A DNA stretch of 64,000 nucleotides from Pseudonocardia alaniniphila (GTDB lineage Bacteria > Actinomycetota > Actinomycetes > Mycobacteriales > Pseudonocardiaceae). The notes under the pieces are model-generated. The model was not told the origin of the DNA, searched no databases, and saw only the letters and a list, made by a program, of their open reading frames with translations. Every line of letters begins with the position of its first letter. The stretch's first letter is position 1. A program made the translations under genes and the position numbers. The stretch covers positions 1 through 64,000 of the forward strand of contig NZ_JAKXMK010000004.1 in assembly GCF_022524485.1 (NCBI RefSeq). The letters run 5' to 3'. This document shows positions 1-8,027 of this stretch, one piece after another.

Positions 1-2
1 CC

Positions 3-107
3 CACATCCACACCGCCATGGCCCACCACGGCATCCACCCCGGCCTCAGCAACCACGACCTCAGCCAAGCCGCGCGCACGGACCACAACCGGCTGGTCCG
101 CGCATGA
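3..107 (+). CDS. C-terminal 34 codons of an unidentified protein (5' end outside window)
   Basis: An open frame enters from the left edge and stops at a TGA sharing bases with the ATG of the following ABC transporter (ATGA overlap), the usual sign of translational coupling. The visible tail is His/Ala rich and ends LVRA. It is too short to assign to a family. The coupling suggests it belongs to the same operon as the exporter, but its function cannot be read from here. Confidence 0.5.
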   Translation, partial: HIHTAMAHHGIHPGLSNHDLSQAARTDHNRLVRA

Positions 108-1912
108 TCCACGACGGAGCCGACCGGGGTCTGCTGCGGCAGTTGTGGCAGTTCCGGGCCTATGGCCGCCCGCGCTTGCGGGCACTCTCGCTCGGCGTCG
201 GGCTGCGGATCTGCGAACTGCTCGCCGACCTGGCTCAGCCCTGGCCGCTGGCGCTCGTCGTCGACGGCTTGTTCGCCGCCAACGGACCCCACGGACCGCC
301 TGCGCTCCTCGCCTCGCTGGTCGGTGGTTCCACACGCACACTGCTGTTCGCGGCGGCCGTGGCGCTGCTGGTGGTCACGCTGGCGTCAGGCGCCTTCGAC
401 TATCTCGGCGACAGGGTGATGAACGGGGCAGGCGAGAAGATCACCGCCGCCATCCGCACGGACGCCTTCGCGAATCTGCAACGGCTGCCGATGACGTATC
501 ACGATCAGCACGCGGTCGGAGAGCTCACCAGCCGGATCTCGACGGACACCGACCGGATCGAGTCCAGCCTGACGGCCGTGTTCTCCACCCTGTTCCCGGG
601 CGTGCTCTCGATCGTCGGGTTCGGCGCGGTGCTGGTCTCGGTCGACTGGCGACTGGGCTTGATCGCCATCGGATGCATTCCGGCCATCTTCCTCAGTTCG
701 GCCCGGTACAGCCGCCTGACTCGCCAGTCGGCCCGCCAGCAACGGGCCGCGGAGGGGCGGCTCGCCGGGTTCGTCGCCGAGTCGTTGCAGGGCATCCGCA
801 CCATCCACGCCTTCGGCAGCCACCACCTGCACGACACGCGCTTCGCCGCGGACAACGGCGACACGCTGCGTGCCGGTCTGCGCGCGGTCGAACTGCGGGC
901 GCGGTTCACGCCGCTGCTGGAGGGAATCACCGCGGTAGGGACGGCCGTGCTGCTCTGGGTAGGCGGCCTCGGAGTGCTCAACGGCTGGTGGACTGTGGGT
1001 CTGCTCGTCGTCGTCACCAGCTACCTGCGAGACATGATCAAACCGGTGCGGGGGTTGTCGAAGCTCTCGATGACCTTCACCCAGGGTGCGGCGTCCGCAG
1101 AACGGGTGGCCGAGGTGCTCGCCCGGACACCCCCGGCGACGCACGGAACGCAGCGACTGCCGGCCCGGGCCGATGGACGCATCGACCTGGACGACGTCGT
1201 CCTCGACTACGGACGCGGCCCCGTCCTGCACCACCTCGACCTCACCATCCGACCCGGCGAGCGGGTCGCCCTGCTCGGACCCAACGGAGCAGGCAAATCC
1301 ACCGTCCTCGCCCTGATCGCCGGGCTCTACCGGCCCACGACAGGCACGATCTTCCTCGACGGCCGAAACACCGCCGACCTACCCAACCAGTGGCTCCACC
1401 GCCAGATCGCCGTCGTGCTCCAGGACACCTTCCTGTTCTCCGGAACAATCGCCGAGAACATCCGCTACGCGCGTCCCGACGCGACACCGGAAGAAGTGGC
1501 CCGGGCGGCGCAGACCGCACTCGTGTCCGACTTCGCCGACGGCCTCCCCGACGGACTCGACACGCGCCTCGGTGACGGTGGGATCGGGCTGTCCGGCGGC
1601 CAGCGTCAACGCGTGGGCGTCGCCCGCGCCCTGCTCCTCGACGCCCCCGTCGTGCTCCTCGACGAACCCACCGCAGGCTTCGACTCCCACGCCGAGCGAC
1701 TCGTCGTCGAAGCCCTCACCCGCCTCGTCCAGGGCCGCACCGTCGTCATGACGACCCACCGCCCCGCACTCATCCGCCTCGCCACCCGCACCGTCGACAT
1801 CCACGACGGCGTCGTCCAGCACCTCGCCCTGGCCCCCGGATCCTTCGATGACGACGATGAGGAGGCAGTGCAGTCGTCCGCTCCCGTCAGGAGGAACGGG
1901 ACCACGGATTGA
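104..1912 (+). CDS. ABC exporter, fused membrane and ATPase domains (ABCB type)
   Basis: The 602-residue protein has an N-terminal six-helix exporter domain (about residues 20-330) followed by a nucleotide-binding domain. Visible motifs are Walker A GPNGAGKST near residue 392, Q-loop VLQDTF, signature LSGGQRQR near 496, Walker B VVLLDEPT near 516 and H-loop TTHRP near 550. It should work as a homodimer or heterodimer exporting an unknown substrate. The start overlaps the stop of the upstream gene. It has the same architecture as the exporter encoded near 41-42.8 kb, but no kinase-like or carbohydrate gene follows it here. The substrate cannot be deduced. Confidence 0.9.
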   Translation: MIHDGADRGLLRQLWQFRAYGRPRLRALSLGVGLRICELLADLAQPWPLALVVDGLFAANGPHGPPALLASLVGGSTRTLLFAAAVALLVVTLASGAFDYLGDRVMNGAGEKITAAIRTDAFANLQRLPMTYHDQHAVGELTSRISTDTDRIESSLTAVFSTLFPGVLSIVGFGAVLVSVDWRLGLIAIGCIPAIFLSSARYSRLTRQSARQQRAAEGRLAGFVAESLQGIRTIHAFGSHHLHDTRFAADNGDTLRAGLRAVELRARFTPLLEGITAVGTAVLLWVGGLGVLNGWWTVGLLVVVTSYLRDMIKPVRGLSKLSMTFTQGAASAERVAEVLARTPPATHGTQRLPARADGRIDLDDVVLDYGRGPVLHHLDLTIRPGERVALLGPNGAGKSTVLALIAGLYRPTTGTIFLDGRNTADLPNQWLHRQIAVVLQDTFLFSGTIAENIRYARPDATPEEVARAAQTALVSDFADGLPDGLDTRLGDGGIGLSGGQRQRVGVARALLLDAPVVLLDEPTAGFDSHAERLVVEALTRLVQGRTVVMTTHRPALIRLATRTVDIHDGVVQHLALAPGSFDDDDEEAVQSSAPVRRNGTTD

Positions 1913-2316
1913 TCACGACGCAGCCGCCGGGTGCGGCGGCAAGGTCGCGCCAAGATCGGCCGCATCCCCGCTAAGGCCGAGCAAGGGAGTGCCCTTCCAG
2001 CCGCACCAGCGCGGAGTCTCCACGGCAGATGAACTGCCGAGGGGGTCGGAAGGTGATGATTCAGGCCGGCGCGCTGTTGCTGCTCGCCGCACTCGCTGCT
2101 GTGGTGGGTGTGCTCTGCACGATGAGCGCCACCCGGCGTCGCTGATCCCGCCGTCCTCCTCGGTCGCGTCGAGCGGGCTGCCCGGGTCTGGTAGAGCCTG
2201 AACGGATGACCGCGGAGCCCGGCGCCCTGTCCCGCGTGGGGCTCCGCCGGCGCCGCCCTCGCCGCAGGCAGCATTCCGGCGCGACCAGCGGCGGAACGGA
2301 GCAGCCGGCTCGCTGA
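1913..2316. other. intergenic stretch between converging genes
   Basis: About 400 bases separate the exporter stop from the stop of the AfsR-type regulator on the other strand. The only coding signal is a 30-codon rightward frame encoding a single membrane helix, listed separately. No clear rho-independent terminator was seen. Confidence 0.5.
2053..2145 (+). CDS. possible 30-residue single-helix membrane protein
   Basis: A GTG (or ATG one codon later) is preceded closely by GGAAGG and opens a 30-codon frame. It reads a short polar start, a run of about 17 Leu/Ala/Val residues and a positively charged end, SATRRR. That is the layout of an N-out/C-in single-pass microprotein. It lies downstream of the ABC exporter on the same strand and could be an accessory subunit. 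No family was recognised, and the short spacing of the ribosome site keeps confidence low. Confidence 0.35.
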   Translation: MMIQAGALLLLAALAAVVGVLCTMSATRRR

Positions 2317-5184
2317 TCACGGTCGCTTCAGGTTCCGTTCGATGGCTCGCCGGGCCACCTCGAGGACGTCCGCGCGGCTGGGCCGTGGGGCGCCCGGGGC
2401 GAGCGCAGCGGGTGGTTCGGGGGCTCGGGAGTGGCCGACAGCGGGGGCGTCGGGGGCGTTGTCGGCCGCGGTGGCGATGAGGGTGGCCGGGCCGTCGTCG
2501 CCGAGCCGGCGCAGCAGGTCGGCGAGGTTGCGCAGGGTGGTCCAGAGGTGGGTCCAATTGCTGGTGCGCGCGAAGTAGCCGATCACGTCCCGGTAGCCGC
2601 GGAGCGCGTCGTCGACGCGGCCGGCGTCGGCGCGCACCGTCAGCAGCCCCACGGTCGCCACGCCGACGAGGAACGTCGCCCCCGAGGTGCGGGCCAGGTC
2701 GATGGCGCGCAGGTAGTGCTGCTCCGCCGATTCGCGACGGCCCGAGGAGCTTTCGATCTCCCCGACCACGTACGCACCCCACGCGAGCATCGTGGGCGAG
2801 ACGGCGCCGTCGAGTCCCTGGTCGTTCAGGGTCCGCGCCCGGTCGGGATCACCGGCGTAGGCGGCTGCCAGCGCGGCGATTCCGAGGCTCTCGCGGGGTG
2901 CGGTCGTGATCGCGGCCGAGGCGAGGGAGTGCTCGATGACCTCGTCGTACGACCCGCGGGCCAGAGCGGCCACCGACAGCGGCAGCAGGCAGTACCACGT
3001 GTCGGAGTTCTCGGTGGCCCGCTCGAGCCCGGCACAGGCGAGCCGTTCGGCCCGCGGGTAGTCGCCCCGGTGGTAGGCGGCCTCCGCCGCCGTGCCGAGT
3101 ACGGCGCCGGCGCGGGGATGGGTGGTGAGCGCGGGGTCCTCGGCCAGTTCCTCGGCCCAGCCGCGGATCTCCACGAGATCGCGGTAGGTGACCGCGTCGA
3201 ACAGCGCCGTGACCAGCGCTGCGGCGTCGTCGAGAGATCCCCGGTCGCGGACCAGCCGCCACGCGGCTCGCAGGTTCGGGAGCTCGTGGCGCAGGGCGGC
3301 GTCGGCCTCGGGTTCGCGCTCGGTGGTCATCGTGGCGGCGATCCAGGCGGTCAGCTCGACTGCCCACCTGATCAGGCTTGCCGTCGCGGTCTCGTCCTCG
3401 CCTGCCGCTGCCAGCCGGTCGAGGCCGAATGCGCGCAGCGTCTCCAGCATCCGGTACCGGGTGCGCCCGGTGACGTCGGCCTCGATCATCGAGGTGTCGA
3501 CGAGTCGGGCCAGTGCGCTTCCCGGGTCACCGTCCACACCCAGGTCCGCGGCGAGCCGCTCGGCGGCGTCCACATCGACGCCGTCGACGAAAACGGCCAG
3601 GTGACGGAAAAGGCGGCGTTCGTCCTCGGACAGGAGCTGGTAGGACCACTCGATGGTCGCCCGCAGCGTCCGATGCCGCGCGTCGGCGCTGGGTCGGCCA
3701 CCGCCCAGCAGGTCGAGCGAGCGGTCGAGCCGATGGTGCAGGTCGGCGAGGGAGAAGGTGGACAGCCGCCCGGCGGCGAGCTCGATGGCCAGGGGCATCC
3801 CGTCGAGGCGGCGGACGATGTCGGCGACAGTCCGCAGCTCGGCCGGTGTCGGTGGGGGACCGGGGCGGACCCGGCCGGCCCGGTCGAGGAAGACCGCCAC
3901 CGATGGGACCTGCGGAAGGTCCCCGTCGGGGCCGGGTAGTGGGAGCGGCGCCAGCCGGAAGGCGTACTCGGCGGGCAGCCCCAGCCGCTCCCGGCTGGTG
4001 GTCAGCACGGACAGGTCGGGGCAGCCGGCCAGGACGACCTCGACGGTGTCGCGGACCGCGTCGAGCAGGTGCTCGCAGTTGTCGATCACCAGCGGACCGC
4101 GCCGGTCGCTCAGGACGGCGACGCAAGCTGCGAGGACGTCGCCCTGGACGACGGTCAGGTTCAGGGCTGCTGCCAGCGCGTGCGGGATGGCGGCCGGGTC
4201 CGTGACCGGTGCGAGCAGCAGGATGGTTGCCGCCTCGCACCGGCGCGCGACCTCGTCCGCGACACGGGTCTTGCCCACCCCGCCGGGCCCGACGAGCGTG
4301 ACCAGCCGTTCGGCGGTGAGCAGCCGGTGCAGGTCCGAGACCTCGACCTCGCGGCCGATCAGCCGGCTTGCCGGCCGGGCGGGAACCGGAGCACCGCTTC
4401 TCCGGCTCGGCGTGCGCGCCGGACCTGCGGCGCCGGCCGCGATGACGCGCTCGAGCTCGCCCAACGCCGGTGACGGGTCGAGGCCGGCCTCCTCGGCCAG
4501 TCGGTGCCGGTACTCACGGCCGGTGCGCAGCGCCTCCGGTGCCTGCCCCGTCGTGGCCAGCGCGCGCATCAGCAGCAGGACGGCGGGTTCGCGCAGCGGG
4601 TCGTCGGCGTGGGCGGTCGTGGCCAGCGCGAGGACCCCGTGGCCCTGTCCCGCGTCGATCGCGCAGGCGAGCAGTGCGTCGGTCACCTCCCGGTACAGCT
4701 GGGCGCACCCCTCGACGGCCGTGGCGATCGGCGCGATGTCGGTGAGGTCGGAGAGAACCGGGCCTCGCCAGAGTGCGTGCGCCTCTCGCAGCAGGGCGCA
4801 CGCGCCGGCGGCGTCGTCACAGGCGACGGCGCGCGCCCTCTCCACCAGCGACCGCGCGTGCGCGACATCCAGGCCGTCGGCCAGGAGGTCCAGCTGGTAG
4901 CCGTCCTGCCGGGTCTGCAATCGGGCCGCTGCATTGCCGAGGTGCGCGCGCAGCCGGGAGATGTGGGTGTGCAGTGCCTGGCGCCCGGACTCCGGCACCT
5001 CCGCCGGCCACAGTGCGTCCACCAGGTGGTCGATCGTCACGGTCCGGCCCTCGGCGAGCGCGAGCAGCGCGAGCACCGCTCGCCGCTTCGGTCCGGGCAC
5101 GTCGACCGCTGTCGTGCCGACGACCAGCCGCAGCGGGCCGAGCACGTCGACGCGCACCGGCGGCGGTGCGTCTCCAGCTCCCAT
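2317..5184 (-). CDS. AfsR/SARP-family transcriptional activator with NB-ARC ATPase and TPR domain
   Basis: The 955-residue regulator starts with an OmpR-like winged helix (about 1-95, begins VRVDVLGPLRLVVG) and a BTAD domain (about 100-250). An NB-ARC/STAND ATPase follows, with Walker A GPGGVGKT near residue 300 and Walker B LVIDNCEH near 366; the rest is TPR-like helices. The frame is open for 94 codons further upstream, but the ATG at 5184 was chosen because a GGGGGTGG ribosome site precedes it, family homology begins here, and a longer start would run into the divergent methyltransferase. AfsR proteins activate secondary metabolism or morphology genes. The divergent methyltransferase is the nearest candidate target. 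Confidence 0.9.
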   Translation of the reverse strand: MGAGDAPPPVRVDVLGPLRLVVGTTAVDVPGPKRRAVLALLALAEGRTVTIDHLVDALWPAEVPESGRQALHTHISRLRAHLGNAAARLQTRQDGYQLDLLADGLDVAHARSLVERARAVACDDAAGACALLREAHALWRGPVLSDLTDIAPIATAVEGCAQLYREVTDALLACAIDAGQGHGVLALATTAHADDPLREPAVLLLMRALATTGQAPEALRTGREYRHRLAEEAGLDPSPALGELERVIAAGAAGPARTPSRRSGAPVPARPASRLIGREVEVSDLHRLLTAERLVTLVGPGGVGKTRVADEVARRCEAATILLLAPVTDPAAIPHALAAALNLTVVQGDVLAACVAVLSDRRGPLVIDNCEHLLDAVRDTVEVVLAGCPDLSVLTTSRERLGLPAEYAFRLAPLPLPGPDGDLPQVPSVAVFLDRAGRVRPGPPPTPAELRTVADIVRRLDGMPLAIELAAGRLSTFSLADLHHRLDRSLDLLGGGRPSADARHRTLRATIEWSYQLLSEDERRLFRHLAVFVDGVDVDAAERLAADLGVDGDPGSALARLVDTSMIEADVTGRTRYRMLETLRAFGLDRLAAAGEDETATASLIRWAVELTAWIAATMTTEREPEADAALRHELPNLRAAWRLVRDRGSLDDAAALVTALFDAVTYRDLVEIRGWAEELAEDPALTTHPRAGAVLGTAAEAAYHRGDYPRAERLACAGLERATENSDTWYCLLPLSVAALARGSYDEVIEHSLASAAITTAPRESLGIAALAAAYAGDPDRARTLNDQGLDGAVSPTMLAWGAYVVGEIESSSGRRESAEQHYLRAIDLARTSGATFLVGVATVGLLTVRADAGRVDDALRGYRDVIGYFARTSNWTHLWTTLRNLADLLRRLGDDGPATLIATAADNAPDAPAVGHSRAPEPPAALAPGAPRPSRADVLEVARRAIERNLKRP

Positions 5185-5246
5185 CGGTCCACCCCCGGGT
5201 GGACGGGCGGCCCGGCAACGACGGTGCGAGCGGCCGTTCGTCGTGC

Positions 5247-5273
5247 TGTCAGCCTGACGATAGCGCGTGTCAG
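5247..5273. promoter_or_regulatory. possible SARP-type direct repeat between divergent genes
   Basis: TGTCAG occurs twice with start-to-start spacing of 21 bases. The first copy also sits inside a short inverted repeat (GTCAG, one base, CTGAC). SARP regulators bind heptamer direct repeats spaced by about one or two helical turns, so this is a plausible operator for the adjacent AfsR-type protein. The evidence is limited to this pattern and position. Confidence 0.25.
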
Positions 5274-5348
5274 AGCCGCGACAGTCCCGTCGCCGACCCT
5301 TGCCACCGACCGGCTGACACGTCGGTCGGACCAGGAGGGAGACGGGAG

Positions 5349-6395
5349 ATGGACCAGGACAAGGTGACGGAGTTCCTCGGGCGGTTCGTGAGCGACCTGG
5401 CGGCGACCGACGCCGCGGGCTCGGTGGTCGTCGGTCACCGGCTCGGTCTCTACCGGGCGCTTGCACAGGGCCCGGCGACGCCCGAGCAGTTCGCCGAGCG
5501 GACCGGATGCCACCTGCGCTATCTCATCGAGTGGCTGCGCGGCCAGGCCGCAGGCGGGTACGTCGGCTACGACCCGGCCACCGGGGAGTTCTCGCTCAGC
5601 GAGGAGCAGGCGTTCTGCCTGGCCGACCCGAACGGCCCCAATGTGGCGGCCGCATTCCTCATCTCGCTCGGCATGCTGCGCGCCGAACCACGGATCACGG
5701 AGGCGTTCCGCACCGGCGCAGGCGTCGGCTGGCACGAGCACCACGACGACGTCGCCGTCGGCTGCGACGCGTTCTTCCGGCCGGGATACGTGGCCGCGCT
5801 GATCCCGAGCTGGATCCCGGCGCTGGACGGGGTCGACGCGAAGCTGACGGCCGGCGCCCGGGTGGCCGATCTCGGCTGTGGGCTCGGCTCCACGTCGATG
5901 CTCCTTGCGCAGGCCTACCCGCGCACCACAGTCGTCGGCTCGGACTACCACGCCGAGTCGATCGAGCTGGCCCTCAAGCGGGCCGCCGAGGCCGGTGTCA
6001 CCGACCGGGTCACCTTCGAGGTGACCACGGCGCAGACCTTCACCGGAGAGAACTACGACCTGGTGACGATGTTCGACTGCCTGCACGACATGGGCGACCC
6101 GATCGGCGCGGCCCGCCGGGTGCGGCAGGCGCTGGCGCCGGACGGCACCTGGTTGCTGGTCGAGCCGTACGCGGCCGACGCGGTGGAGGGCAACCTCAAC
6201 CCGGTCGGGCGGCTGTACTACAGCGCCTCCACATTCCTCTGCGTGCCCAACGGGCTCTCCCAACCAGGCGGCTATGCGCTCGGTGCGCAGGCAGGCGAGA
6301 GTGCCGTCCGCCAGGTGATCACCGACGCCGGCTTCACCCGGTTCCGGCGCGCCGCGCAGACCCCGTTCAACCTCGTCTACGAGGTCCGGCCGTAG
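5349..6395 (+). CDS. SAM-dependent methyltransferase with N-terminal winged helix (Rv2258c-like)
   Basis: The 348-residue protein has an N-terminal winged-helix dimerisation region (about 1-90, with FAERTGCHLRYLIEWLRGQ) and a class I Rossmann methyltransferase domain. Motif I is VADLGCGLGSTS near residue 175, with an acidic SAM-ribose residue in VVGSDYHAES. The overall pattern matches the Mycobacterium Rv2258c family, sometimes annotated as a regulator. The ATG is preceded by a strong purine-rich site (GGAGGGAGACGGGAG). It is divergent from the AfsR/SARP gene and may be its target. The methyl acceptor is unknown. Confidence 0.85.
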   Translation: MDQDKVTEFLGRFVSDLAATDAAGSVVVGHRLGLYRALAQGPATPEQFAERTGCHLRYLIEWLRGQAAGGYVGYDPATGEFSLSEEQAFCLADPNGPNVAAAFLISLGMLRAEPRITEAFRTGAGVGWHEHHDDVAVGCDAFFRPGYVAALIPSWIPALDGVDAKLTAGARVADLGCGLGSTSMLLAQAYPRTTVVGSDYHAESIELALKRAAEAGVTDRVTFEVTTAQTFTGENYDLVTMFDCLHDMGDPIGAARRVRQALAPDGTWLLVEPYAADAVEGNLNPVGRLYYSASTFLCVPNGLSQPGGYALGAQAGESAVRQVITDAGFTRFRRAAQTPFNLVYEVRP

Positions 6396-6414
6396 GACGT
6401 CGGTCTGCGCACGA

Positions 6415-6834
6415 TCACACGGTGCGCAGATCCATGTCGATGCGTTCGGCGACGATCCGCTGGAACCGCTCGCACTCCGTGAAGTCCTCGTGGTCGCACT
6501 GGAGGGCGCCGTCGACGAGCTCGAGTGATGTCTGGAGGGTGGCGATCCGGCGCGCGAGATCCGTGCGACGGCGGGCCAGGATCGCCCGCCGTTGCGCGGG
6601 ATCCCGCGCGGTGAGCATCTCGTGGATCTCCGTGAGCTCCATGCCGGCCTCCTTCGCACGGAGGATCACCGCGATCCGATAGAGATCGGTGTCGCGGTAG
6701 CGGCGCCGATCACCCGCGGCCCGTGCCGGTTCCAGCAGCCCCATCGACTCCCAGTGCCGCAGGACGTGGGTGGCCAATCCGAAGCGCCCTGCGACCTCGC
6801 CGATGCTCATCCCGCCGGTGACGCTTGACTTCAT
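6415..6834 (-). CDS. MerR-family transcriptional regulator
   Basis: About 139 residues. The N-terminal helix-turn-helix reads MSIGEVAGRFGLATHVLRHW and is followed by the wing GDRRRYRDTDLYRI, both typical of MerR proteins. A long dimerisation helix and a C-terminal region with two cysteines (LQCDHEDFTECERF) follow; the spacing differs from metal-binding MerR loops, so the effector is unknown. The ATG at 6834 was taken, but initiation at MSIGEV (6810) would leave a candidate operator upstream of the gene. It is divergent from a methyltransferase only 28 bases away. Confidence 0.85.
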   Translation of the reverse strand: MKSSVTGGMSIGEVAGRFGLATHVLRHWESMGLLEPARAAGDRRRYRDTDLYRIAVILRAKEAGMELTEIHEMLTARDPAQRRAILARRRTDLARRIATLQTSLELVDGALQCDHEDFTECERFQRIVAERIDMDLRTV

Positions 6835-6846
6835 GCCGACATTAAG
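6824..6846. promoter_or_regulatory. candidate MerR operator (imperfect dyad)
   Basis: CTTGACTT and CATTAAG form the outer arms of an imperfect 23-base dyad overlapping the likely start of the merR-type gene and lying 16 bases before the divergent methyltransferase. MerR proteins typically bind dyads with CTTGAC-like arms inside a long-spaced promoter. The symmetry is weak. Confidence 0.3.
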
Positions 6847-6862
6847 AAGCACGCTGATCGGC

Positions 6863-7615
6863 ATGTCCACCAGCACCCCGATACAAAGACTCATCGCGGT
6901 CCTCGACGTCGTCGACGACCTTCCGGGCGCTTCCGAGGTCAGAGAACGGACCTACGAGTTGCTCGCCGCGGCGCCCGGCGACTGCGTCGTCGACGTCGGA
7001 TGCGGGACGGGCCGCGCGGTCGGCGAGATGCACCAGCGCGGCGTGCGCGCCGTCGGCGTCGACATCGACGACACGATGCTCGCGGTAGCTCGCGAGCGGT
7101 GGCCGGCGTCGCCGTTTCGGCTCGCTGACGCCCCCCACCTGCCGCTCGCTGACGGTGAAGCACAGGGATACCGGGCCGACAAGCTCTACCACGCTCTCGA
7201 CGACCCTGGCCGAGCACTTCTGGAGGCCCGGCGGGTTCTCACACCCGGTGGACGGATCGTGCTCGCCGGCCAGGACTGGGACACGCTCGTCATCGACTCC
7301 GACCAGCCGGAACTGACCCGCCTCCTGGTGGCGGCGCGCGCCGACACCGTTGCGAGTCCGCGGGTGGCGCGTGCCTACCGAACGCTGCTGCTCGACCACG
7401 GGTTCGCCGACGTCAGCGTCGAGGTGCACACGGGGATCTTCACCGACTCCCGCATGTTGCCCCTGGTCTCCGGACTGGCCGACGCCGCGGTCGCCGGGGG
7501 AGTCCTCACCCGTGCTGAGGTGGACGGCTGGGTCGGCGAGCAGACCGAGCGGGCCCGCAGCGGCAGATTCCTACTCGTGGTCCCGCTGTTCGTAGCGGCG
7601 GGAACGCGTCGCTGA
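6863..7615 (+). CDS. SAM-dependent methyltransferase (class I, ubiE-like)
   Basis: The 250-residue protein carries motif I CVVDVGCGTGRAVGE near residue 45, the acidic residue in AVGVDIDDTM, and a motif resembling LLEARRVLTPGGRIV of UbiE/demethylmenaquinone-type methyltransferases. The frame is open upstream, but the ATG at 6863 is the first after the divergent MerR start. It is probably controlled by that MerR protein. A small-molecule methylation role is likely; the substrate is unknown. Confidence 0.8.
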   Translation: MSTSTPIQRLIAVLDVVDDLPGASEVRERTYELLAAAPGDCVVDVGCGTGRAVGEMHQRGVRAVGVDIDDTMLAVARERWPASPFRLADAPHLPLADGEAQGYRADKLYHALDDPGRALLEARRVLTPGGRIVLAGQDWDTLVIDSDQPELTRLLVAARADTVASPRVARAYRTLLLDHGFADVSVEVHTGIFTDSRMLPLVSGLADAAVAGGVLTRAEVDGWVGEQTERARSGRFLLVVPLFVAAGTRR

Positions 7616-7644
7616 CACGGTGGCGAGCCGGCGACCCTCGTCGA

Positions 7645-7842
7645 TCAGCTGTGACCGGCCGGTGGCAGCGCTCGAACCGAGCGCTCCACCGCTGCGCGCC
7701 TCAGATCCGAGGCGTAGAGCTCGCCGGTCAGCGCGGAGACGACAGCAGCGGCAACGAGTCCGCCGACCACGATCGCGATCAAGAGGCCCGAATAGCCGAT
7801 CGAATCGGCCACCGAAGCGATGAACTGAATGCGATCACCCAT
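7645..7842 (-). CDS. small single-pass membrane protein
   Basis: 65 residues, start chosen at the ATG preceded by GGAGAAGGAACGG. Residues about 17-40 (YSGLLIAIVVGGLVAAAVVS) form one clear hydrophobic helix. The C-terminal half is charged and Arg-rich (DLRRAAVERSVRALPP). No family was recognised. It lies downstream of, and on the same strand as, the multicopper oxidase, separated by about 185 bases containing a GC-rich inverted repeat. It may be expressed independently. Confidence 0.55.
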   Translation of the reverse strand: MGDRIQFIASVADSIGYSGLLIAIVVGGLVAAAVVSALTGELYASDLRRAAVERSVRALPPAGHS

Positions 7843-7948
7843 TGTCCGTTCCTTCTCCCGATTCCCCGCGCCCGCGATGGCGCCTGACGCCAACATGCCC
7901 GCTCCCACTCGCCGCGGCGATGGGGCGAGCCCCACGGTCCGGGGTCAC

Positions 7949-7971
7949 AACCCCCCTGCCTAGGTGGGGTT
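7949..7971. promoter_or_regulatory. GC-rich inverted repeat, possible CsoR-like operator or terminator stem
   Basis: AACCCC and GGGGTT form perfect six-base arms around an 11-base centre containing CCTAGG. Copper-sensing CsoR proteins bind pseudo-palindromes of C-runs and G-runs of this kind, and the preceding gene on this strand is a copper oxidase. No T-run follows the stem in the direction of transcription, which weakens the terminator reading. Confidence 0.3.
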
Positions 7972-8027
7972 TGCCTCGTATCAGGTGGCTGAGGAGATCG
8001 CCACTGAGGAGATCGTGTGGATGATCG

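Noticed and set aside
2431..3939. 502-codon rightward open frame opposite the AfsR-type gene
   Set aside because: It lies wholly antisense to a recognisable NB-ARC/TPR coding region, has a low-complexity Gly/Arg/Val composition and no family; it is a GC-codon-bias shadow.
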